Shown: positions 1-4,973 of the stretch, in pieces
How positions within the stretch are numbered: the first letter of the stretch is position 1
How the letters are laid out: each line of letters begins with the position of its first letter
Origin: Elusimicrobia bacterium RIFOXYB2_FULL_48_7
GTDB lineage: Bacteria > Elusimicrobiota > Endomicrobiia > CG1-02-37-114 > XYA2-FULL-39-19
NCBI GenBank assembly: GCA_001800495.1
Contig: MGVM01000038.1
Location: 4,055 to 11,993, forward strand
Reading direction: 5' to 3'
DNA length: 7,939 nt
Notes under the pieces: model-generated
Database searches by the model: none
Told to the model about the DNA's origin: nothing
What the model saw: only the letters and a program-made list of their open reading frames with translations
Program-made: the position numbers and the translations under genes

Positions 1-1630
1 GCCATCGCATATCGGAGTATTCTGAAAGCTGGAACCTGTAATCCGTTATCCCGTCACCGTCCGGGTCGCTTGCGGTGTTCCATTTGAAGCAAACATCGGT
101 CCCGTCACTTTCCCCGCCGTTAGCCGGGTATGTAGCGGAAGCAGGTGGGTTCGGCGGATGGTTGGCTGACCTTTCTACCCATTCGTGCGTGATCCTGACA
201 TTTCTGCTTGCGCTCTCATCAGTATACGTGAAACCGTTTGTCCCTAACCGCATTCCAGGCAGCGCCAAAAGAGCCATCTGCATATCGTTTGTTACTTGCA
301 GGCCGCTCAATGTTGCGCTGCCGGATAACTCGCATTTAAGGTAATAACTATAGCGCGCTGTAGTGCCGTTTGAAGGAAAATTGCTGTCAAGACTATTGCT
401 GCTTAAAGTTGTCCATGCGCTGTTATCCCAGGATATTGAAAACACCGCGCCGCTTCCGATTGTAGTATAGCTTCCTCCGACAATCACATATGGCACGGTT
501 ATTTTCCAAATTATGGTGCCCGTGCCTGACGTTGCTGTTAGCACTCCGCCGGTATTTGTTATGCTGGTAACGGTTATCGCGCCGTTTCGCCATACTGTAT
601 CATTTGTGAAATCAGGATTGTATTCCCATAGCCCGTTGCATATATAATCTGGAACAGTAAGAGTCGCAGGCCCGTCGGTTCCCCTAAAATACTTGACGGG
701 ATTCAGATGCCCCCATCTCCAGGTTATAGCTTCGTTGGCGCGCAGTGTCAGGTTCATGCTAACAGCTGAATCATTAGGTAAGGCGGTCCCGCCTGCCCGG
801 TTGATGTCTACAAAAGAGGTGTCATTTATATAATAGCAAGCTTGGTCTTCATCAATAGCCCTTCCGTCAGGATTAAGCATGCCCTGCTGGTGGTTGCGCT
901 TGATAAGGTCGTGGTCATAGCCCAGTTCCTGCCCGGACCCAAGCGTGAAGTTATCCCGCTTCAGGGCGATGTTCGTCATGTCAGAATCAAACATATTCCA
1001 CCTGCCGCCGTAATATACCTGTGAAACGCTGTGTGCTGTAGTAAAACCGGTCCCTGTCTGGGAATACCCCATCTGGTGCCACAATAGTTCCATTACTGTG
1101 GAGTCATCGGTGCAGTTGTTGTGGCCGTACACGTTAAGCGCCTTGACAGGTATTTTGATCTCGGCGCTGTTGCCTCCCATGTGCCTCTGCATTGTGGATA
1201 TTTTGTTATAAAGCGCAAGGCATTTTTCCCTGTCGTCGGTAAGGTTCCCTATGCAAGTGCTGACTATTTCCGCTTTGTTTCTGAAAAGGTTGCGGCCGTT
1301 GGAAACCCAGGGGTTGATCACGTCGGTGGTGCCTATATTTTCCAGTTTGACCTGTCTGTTTGACTCCCATGCTGGCGGGACTTCACCCACGCCTGCCCAC
1401 TGTGGGAAAGGATACCAATACATTGCCCCGTCCACCCATCCGCCCTGCACGATGGAGTATGGGTGCGATGAGGATGTTACGTCTTCGGTGCGTGTTTTGT
1501 ACACGTCCGAAGGGTCGGTGTTGGTTGACCAGGGCAATAAGTTGTAGGCGCCTTGCGAAAGAGCGGTAAAACAGATTATGGAAATAACTATTAAAAATGA
1601 TTTTAGGAAAAAACTTTCGTACTTAAACAT
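1..1630 (-). CDS. Secreted transglutaminase-like protein with FN3-like domain, 3' end outside window
   Basis: I read this frame by hand: 543 codons with no stop from ATG 1630 to the window edge, so the C-terminus is missing. Residues 1-28 look like a Sec signal peptide: an N-region with two lysines, a hydrophobic core SFLIVISIICFTAL and likely cleavage near SQGA-Y. Residues about 130-220 carry a transglutaminase-like pattern: C173 in NNCTDDS followed by a helix, H200 in TTAHSVSQVYY, then GGRWNMFDSD with D215, giving the order and spacing of the Cys-His-Asp triad in that fold. Residues about 290-480 are beta-rich with many Thr, Ser and Asn and no recognised fold. From about 490, HPPNPP followed by DPDGDGITDYRFQLS resembles a fibronectin type III or Ig-like module. 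An AGGAGG lies 6 nt before the ATG. The start lies inside the regulator's last codons, so the two are probably co-expressed. Whether the domain is a protease, a transglutaminase or a binding module cannot be told from sequence. Confidence 0.85.
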   Translation of the reverse strand, partial: MFKYESFFLKSFLIVISIICFTALSQGAYNLLPWSTNTDPSDVYKTRTEDVTSSSHPYSIVQGGWVDGAMYWYPFPQWAGVGEVPPAWESNRQVKLENIGTTDVINPWVSNGRNLFRNKAEIVSTCIGNLTDDREKCLALYNKISTMQRHMGGNSAEIKIPVKALNVYGHNNCTDDSTVMELLWHQMGYSQTGTGFTTAHSVSQVYYGGRWNMFDSDMTNIALKRDNFTLGSGQELGYDHDLIKRNHQQGMLNPDGRAIDEDQACYYINDTSFVDINRAGGTALPNDSAVSMNLTLRANEAITWRWGHLNPVKYFRGTDGPATLTVPDYICNGLWEYNPDFTNDTVWRNGAITVTSITNTGGVLTATSGTGTIIWKITVPYVIVGGSYTTIGSGAVFSISWDNSAWTTLSSNSLDSNFPSNGTTARYSYYLKCELSGSATLSGLQVTNDMQMALLALPGMRLGTNGFTYTDESASRNVRITHEWVERSANHPPNPPASATYPANGGESDGTDVCFKWNTASDPDGDGITDYRFQLSEYSDMRW

Positions 1631-2768
1631 GTCTTTCCTCCTGGACATCATTTATTTTTCTTGTAGAATTACCAGGTACTAATTTATATGGGACTATTAT
1701 TCTTTCCGGGTGCCAGGTTTCAGGTTTTGTGATCCTTTCCAAAATTCTTTCCACGGCAGTCCTACCCATGTCTTCCAAATCAGCAGTGATCGATGTTAAA
1801 GGGGGTTCCGGGCTGTTATTTATCAGGCTTATATCCTGCGGTATTTTCAATCCCTTCTCATCAAGGGCTTTCATTATACCCGGAAGCAGCTTTCCCTTCA
1901 AACAAATCAAGCCGGTGAACGGGAGCCTTTTATCCAAAAACTTTTTTACCGCAGAGTAAGCGTCTTCTTCGCTGGTTTTTCCTGTTTCAATTACAAGCTC
2001 TTTATCCAGCGCTAGATTTGCTTCCTTATAAGCATGCTGGTAGCCGTTAAAATAGTCTATATCCCAGGAATATTTATCTGTTTTCGTATCAACGTAGGCA
2101 ATTTTTGTATGCCCAAGCTCAATCAAATGTTTCGCAGCCAGATATGTCCCGTTAAAATCATCATTGGATATGATATCAGCATTCTCCTGTGTCTTTGTCT
2201 GCTGGAAAAGGTCTCCTATTAATACGAAAGGTATTTTCATTTTTTTAATTGCTTTCAGGCAGCCAAGGGTTACATTTCCCGTCAATATCAGTCCGGCGAT
2301 ATCCCCTTCTTTCCCTTTGAAGGAAAATTCGGAATCCTCAAAGGTGCTGTAGAGCAGGTACATGTCTTTTTCCCTTACCGCCCTCTCCACTCCCCTTATA
2401 ACATTATAGGCAAAATAGTTCGTTGAGGTGTTTCCGGTGCCTGCGGCAGAAGACGGGCAGGCTACAATGCAAAGCTCGTTTTTCTTTTTTAAGTCTGTTA
2501 TTAAACTTGGTGTTGAAGTTAAAACAACGGTCCCATACCTGGGCCTGGAGGCTATATAACCTTCATTGGCTAAACTTGTCAGGGCGTCCTGCATGGTATC
2601 TTTGCTGACTTTAAACGTTTCACAAAGCACTTTATAAGCCGGAAGTTTTTCTCCCGGAAGGATTTCTTTGTTTCTTATTTTCTTTTCAATGATCTTGCTG
2701 ACCTGCAAATACAAAGATTGTTTGTTTGAATGGTCCAGGTTTATGGTTCCAACGGTCAAAGCGCTCAT
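1623..2768 (-). CDS. GntR/LacI hybrid transcriptional regulator (AraR-like architecture)
   Basis: This is a 381-residue cytoplasmic DNA-binding regulator. Residues about 15-85 form a GntR-type winged helix: QSLYLQVSKIIEKKI, then ILPGEKLPAYKVLCETFKVS, then DALTSLANEGYIASRPRYGT. Residues about 97-370 form a LacI-type periplasmic-binding-protein-like sensor domain, with landmarks IPFVLIGDL (179-187), NDDFNGTYLAAKHLIELGH (202-220), FNGYQHAYKEA, then IPQDISLINN and PPLTSITADLEDMG. In AraR and relatives this fold binds a sugar and relieves repression; the ligand here is unknown. I chose ATG 2768 because AGGAGG lies 4 nt upstream. The frame stays open to a TTG at 2852, but that codon is inside the -35 box, so the 28-residue extension would lie mostly upstream of the transcript. 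The stop overlaps the start of the secreted protein by 8 bp. It is probably autoregulated and may control the neighbouring carbohydrate genes. Confidence 0.93.
   Translation of the reverse strand: MSALTVGTINLDHSNKQSLYLQVSKIIEKKIRNKEILPGEKLPAYKVLCETFKVSKDTMQDALTSLANEGYIASRPRYGTVVLTSTPSLITDLKKKNELCIVACPSSAAGTGNTSTNYFAYNVIRGVERAVREKDMYLLYSTFEDSEFSFKGKEGDIAGLILTGNVTLGCLKAIKKMKIPFVLIGDLFQQTKTQENADIISNDDFNGTYLAAKHLIELGHTKIAYVDTKTDKYSWDIDYFNGYQHAYKEANLALDKELVIETGKTSEEDAYSAVKKFLDKRLPFTGLICLKGKLLPGIMKALDEKGLKIPQDISLINNSPEPPLTSITADLEDMGRTAVERILERITKPETWHPERIIVPYKLVPGNSTRKINDVQEERHV
1637..1642 (-). promoter_or_regulatory. Ribosome binding site of the secreted protein, embedded in the regulator gene
   Basis: On the minus strand AGGAGG is followed by AAAGAC and then ATG at 1630, a consensus Shine-Dalgarno with 6-nt spacing. 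It lies within the regulator codons for Gln-Glu-Glu near its C-terminus. It fixes the start of the downstream gene and shows that this gene is translated from the regulator's transcript. Confidence 0.8.
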
Positions 2769-2772
2769 TTTT

Positions 2773-2778
2773 CCTCCT
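2773..2778 (-). promoter_or_regulatory. Ribosome binding site that fixes the regulator start
   Basis: AGGAGG followed by four A residues precedes ATG 2768. It is the only strong Shine-Dalgarno in the leader and decides for the 381-residue product over longer reading. It directly follows the last unit of the 9-nt repeat. Confidence 0.8.
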
Positions 2779-2780
2779 GT

Positions 2781-2816
2781 CCTGTTAGTCCTGAATATCC
2801 TGATTGTCCTGATTGC
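2781..2816 (-). repeat. Four tandem 9-nt CAGGA(C/T)NNN units filling the regulator 5' leader
   Basis: Read on the minus strand the units are CAGGACAAT, CAGGATATT, CAGGACTAA and CAGGACAGG, running into the AGGAGG ribosome binding site. The CAGG cores recur exactly every 9 nt (2811, 2802, 2793, 2784). With transcription starting near 2817, as predicted from the promoter, these repeats make up nearly all of the roughly 49-nt leader. Each unit carries a GGA, the core of CsrA/RsmA recognition and also a Shine-Dalgarno-like string. The role is unknown. It could be a mobile microrepeat found elsewhere in the genome, an RNA-binding site array or an operator. Confidence 0.75.
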
Positions 2817-2823
2817 TAATACA

Positions 2824-2852
2824 AGTATAATATGAAAAACCAGAAAAGTCAA
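2824..2852 (-). promoter_or_regulatory. Sigma-70-type promoter of the regulator/secreted protein operon
   Basis: On the minus strand the -35 TTGACT (2852-2847) is followed by a 17-bp spacer and the -10 TATACT (2829-2824). Each box matches five of six consensus positions with optimal spacing. Transcription would begin near 2817, giving a leader of about 49 nt before ATG 2768. It sits in a gap with no gene and points at the regulator. Confidence 0.75.
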
Positions 2853-2865
2853 GGGTTTTGTTGAA

Positions 2866-2881
2866 AATAATTTGAATTATT
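2866..2881. promoter_or_regulatory. AT-rich 16-bp palindrome upstream of the promoter, possible operator
   Basis: AATAATT and its exact inverse AATTATT are separated by two bases. The centre lies about 21 bp upstream of the -35 box of the regulator promoter. Size and symmetry fit a dimeric repressor or activator site, and the adjacent gene encodes a dimer-type regulator. AT-rich palindromes also occur by chance, so the assignment is weak. Confidence 0.35.
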
Positions 2882-2948
2882 GATTTTTGGGTTGAAAATT
2901 CCGGTGCAGGAGGTTTTTTGAGGTTTATGCGGACAATTGAGTAAACCA

Positions 2949-2976
2949 GTCGCAAAAAGTATATATATTTTGCGAC
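2949..2976. repeat. Perfect 9-bp inverted repeat with 10-nt loop (hairpin or operator)
   Basis: GTCGCAAAA and TTTTGCGAC flank a TA-rich 10-nt loop. The element lies about 20 bp beyond the stop of the hydrolase remnant and about 100 bp upstream of the regulator promoter. No T-run follows on either strand, so it is not a standard intrinsic terminator. It could be a transcript-stabilising hairpin, a protein-binding site or the end of a lost mobile element. Confidence 0.5.
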
Positions 2977-2996
2977 ATACTGTTAAGCCTACACTA

Positions 2997-3083
2997 TTAC
3001 TTTTTGCTGATTAATTCGATTTTTCCCAATCCAAAAGGGACAAAAGTGTAAGAGGTGTCCGGGAGGGTTCCGGTTTGTATGAA
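2997..3083 (-). pseudogene. 3'-end remnant of a second glycosyl hydrolase paralogue
   Basis: Read on the minus strand this stretch encodes FIQTG, PDTSYTFVP and GLGKIELI followed by SKK and a TAA stop. These match the last residues of the 970-residue hydrolase at 4974-7886. By hand count 65 of 75 nt agree (3009-3083 against 4983-5057), about 87%. Six of the nine changed codons are synonymous, which indicates divergence as a working coding gene before loss, not a fresh duplication. Upstream of 3083 the similarity stops a few bases before the end of the AbiEii gene. The frame stays open to an ATG at 3101 that overlaps the AbiEii stop, so a 34-residue peptide could be read, but it would be only the tail of the terminal beta-domain. 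The rest of the paralogue is absent from the window. Confidence 0.85.
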
Positions 3084-3093
3084 ACGAATCAGG

Positions 3094-4017
3094 TTATCCA
3101 TCTTTTGTGACAATTCTTTTTAGTTGATGAACCGCCTGTTTATGCTTTTCATCATTCATTTTCGCCAAATTGGCTAATTTCCATTTGACCGCGGGCATAT
3201 CTTGTACGCCTTCAATACCCAACAGGCCCCATTTAGGCTTTCTTTCTTTGAACGATACTAGAAATGCGCGCTCATCATCGGTTATTCGTTTGTTGATTTC
3301 TTCGACTAATGTTTTTCTAACACTCACCAATTCTTCATACTTCACATCAAACGATGCCATTCCCTCGAACTCTTTTTCAAAGGCTGGCTTCATGTTTTTA
3401 AAATTAGGCGATAATAGCTCCGAAATCGGGCGATTATGGCTTATAAGATAAACAAGGAACGCCTTACGAACTTGATTTGTGATGCCTTCATTATTGAGAA
3501 GCAGCATAATGTCAAAAATATCCCGGGGATGCTGCCTGTCAAGAGCCGCACATATCTTGGAACCGTAAAGCTCAGGGAATGCCAATGTTTTAGTAATTAC
3601 AAATTTCTCAAAAATATCCTGAGCCTTCATACAAAGGTCTCTTTCCTCACAGCCAAACAAAGAGCCGCGAATAACCTGATTCGGCTCGACCTTGACGGCC
3701 GCATTTTGCCTTTTAATATAAAGTTTTGTAATGAAACTGCTTGGCGGCTCTGCTTTCTCTTCTATTTGCACTGAGGGCATACTCGATGATATGCGCTTCG
3801 AGATTGTTATTAATTGCTCACTTATGGCTTTTACCGTATCCTCACGGTTACTAAGGCGTAAATAAGTCAGGTCGATGTCAACGGAAACACGCGGCATATC
3901 ACGCACAAAAAAATTGATCGCAGTCCCGCCATGCAATGCAAAATCGGTGTCTTTAGTCATGTGCGGAAGGATCGATATTAAAAGTCCGGCTTGTTGATGA
4001 AATAAATTTTTATTCAT
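3094..4017 (-). CDS. abiEii: AbiEii/AbiGii-family nucleotidyltransferase toxin
   Basis: This 307-residue protein is the toxin half of a type IV toxin-antitoxin pair. Members have a DNA polymerase beta-like nucleotidyltransferase fold; characterised relatives block growth, and some modify tRNA ends. The sequence shows the first motif HGGTAINFF (residues 29-37) followed by RVSVDIDL, with S45, D47 and D49 as the metal-binding pattern. A third candidate acid is E111 in VKVEPN. The family hallmark ELYGSKICAALDRQHPRDIFD covers residues 149-169, with K154, R165, D166 and D169. All motifs look intact, so the enzyme is probably active. The start ATG follows the antitoxin stop by 9 nt, and GGAG lies in that gap, so the genes are co-translated. 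The C-terminal 60 residues are charged and helical. The stop adjoins a scrap of a hydrolase gene, which suggests arrival by recombination. Confidence 0.9.
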   Translation of the reverse strand: MNKNLFHQQAGLLISILPHMTKDTDFALHGGTAINFFVRDMPRVSVDIDLTYLRLSNREDTVKAISEQLITISKRISSSMPSVQIEEKAEPPSSFITKLYIKRQNAAVKVEPNQVIRGSLFGCEERDLCMKAQDIFEKFVITKTLAFPELYGSKICAALDRQHPRDIFDIMLLLNNEGITNQVRKAFLVYLISHNRPISELLSPNFKNMKPAFEKEFEGMASFDVKYEELVSVRKTLVEEINKRITDDERAFLVSFKERKPKWGLLGIEGVQDMPAVKWKLANLAKMNDEKHKQAVHQLKRIVTKDG

Positions 4018-4026
4018 ATTCTCCGG

Positions 4027-4791
4027 TTATTTTGGAACAACGATTTTATATTTGCTGTCATAGCGGCCATTATTACAAAGGGACCTCTTTCCTGTCCCGA
4101 AATTAACTTTTTCAAGATTTAATTTCTTTATCCACGAGTGATTATGCTTCTCGGCTAAATACATAAACAGCCTTTTTGCCTTAACTGAGCCGCATTTTTC
4201 CAGGAGATCCTGAACCATCTGCGGGCGAAGCGTTGTGAGTCCGGACATTATTTGATCCAGTTCATCAAAAGATTCCATGATAGGAACATCGTAGCACAAT
4301 TCCAGGGCAGCTCTTTCAGGCGAAGATATTTTGATTTCATAGTTGCCAAAGTTATATATTGTAAGCCCGGGGACTGGATCTTTCCCGAAAAGGCCGGTCA
4401 TCACATAACGGACAGCGACTCCCCATTTGTAGCTTCTAAACCATCCGGGGAGCTTCTCATTTTTAGATCCAAAAAGAACAATCTTTCCTTGCCTTAAGTT
4501 TGCCGGAAGATAATGAGCATTCCCCTGCAACTCAAGCGCTGTTTTCCCCGCAGGATGTACGGACAGCCCTGACTGTGTTTGCAGTGTATATAACCCGCCG
4601 CTCCAGTCTATGTTTTCTCCTGCTCGCTTAAAAGCACCTTGTCCTATCCGTTCTATCCATTCGCTTCTCACATATGTCCCTGCTAATTGACGATACACAC
4701 CCTGTCCGCCAAACCAAGAAGACACAGCAACGGTATTTTTAGGCCAGTTTCTAAGCAGATTGTTTATTATGCTTCTATTTTGTCTACCCAT
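4027..4791 (-). CDS. abiEi: AbiEi-family antitoxin / transcriptional repressor of the AbiE pair
   Basis: The antitoxin and autorepressor of a type IV system, 254 residues from ATG 4791 (257 from a TTG at 4800). Residue numbers here count from the TTG. The N-terminal third is a winged-helix domain with VAVSSWFGGQGVYRQLAGTY and then WIERIGQGAFKRAG (49-61). Next comes LYTLQTQSGLSVHPAGKTAL (70-89) and GNAHYLP (93-99), which I recognise as conserved in the longer AbiEi_3 subfamily. KLPGWF and SSPERAALELCYDVP follow in the C-terminal domain, which in characterised members contributes to repression and to countering the toxin. The length is usual for the subfamily. No Shine-Dalgarno precedes either start. 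A TTGACA-17-TAAATT promoter would place transcription at the A of ATG 4791, so I prefer that codon and a leaderless mRNA. The gene for the toxin follows after 9 nt. Confidence 0.9.
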   Translation of the reverse strand: MGRQNRSIINNLLRNWPKNTVAVSSWFGGQGVYRQLAGTYVRSEWIERIGQGAFKRAGENIDWSGGLYTLQTQSGLSVHPAGKTALELQGNAHYLPANLRQGKIVLFGSKNEKLPGWFRSYKWGVAVRYVMTGLFGKDPVPGLTIYNFGNYEIKISSPERAALELCYDVPIMESFDELDQIMSGLTTLRPQMVQDLLEKCGSVKAKRLFMYLAEKHNHSWIKKLNLEKVNFGTGKRSLCNNGRYDSKYKIVVPK

Positions 4792-4798
4792 AGTAGTC

Positions 4799-4827
4799 AA
4801 TTTATCAAAATACTAAACCCTTGTCAA
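4799..4827 (-). promoter_or_regulatory. Candidate promoter of the AbiE operon, predicted leaderless start
   Basis: On the minus strand TTGACA (4827-4822, all six consensus bases) is followed by 17 bp and TAAATT (4804-4799, four of six). Seven bases later lies ATG 4791, the usual distance from a -10 box to the transcription start. A second TTTGACA lies 20 bp upstream (4848-4842), and TCAAA-G-TTTGA at 4844-4854 is an inverted repeat. Either could be bound by the AbiEi antitoxin, which is known to repress its own promoter. The rest of the gap to 4973 shows no gene and no convincing terminator. Confidence 0.55.
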
Positions 4828-4973
4828 ACATTTTCTTCTACTGTCAAAGTTTGAAACGCTGCCGTTTTGTAAATAATAACTTGCCATTTAAGCACATTTC
4901 TAAACCCGTCTTAAGCAGCTGAAACGAAAATAAAGGAATGAGTGGGTTTTGGCCCAGGCAGTTATTTGATAAT

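Noticed and set aside
842..1569. Several plus-strand open frames of 60-98 codons
   Set aside because: They lie opposite the 543-codon secreted protein, which has a signal peptide, ribosome binding site and domain motifs. They show none of these.
1562..1580. Lipoprotein signal in the secreted protein
   Set aside because: The cysteine in the hydrophobic core is preceded by SII and not by a lipobox (L-[AS]-[GA]-C).
2781..2816. CRISPR array
   Set aside because: The units are 9 nt with no spacers.
2769..2852. An N-terminal extension of 28 residues on the regulator
   Set aside because: Its TTG start lies in the -35 box, most of it would be upstream of the predicted transcript, and its IRT-IRI-FRT-NRT text is simply the 9-nt repeat translated. 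ATG 2768 has a strong ribosome binding site.
2860..2899. Direct repeat GTTGAAAAT, 31 bp apart, as tandem operators
   Set aside because: Nine AT-rich bases in an AT-rich gap can recur by chance, and nothing else ties them to a function.
2997..3101. A functional 34-residue peptide gene overlapping the AbiEii stop
   Set aside because: The text is the tail of a large enzyme's beta-domain with no ribosome binding site of its own, so a remnant is the simpler reading.
4940..4956. TGGG...CCCA stem after the hydrolase stop as a terminator
   Set aside because: The stem is only four base pairs and no T-run follows.
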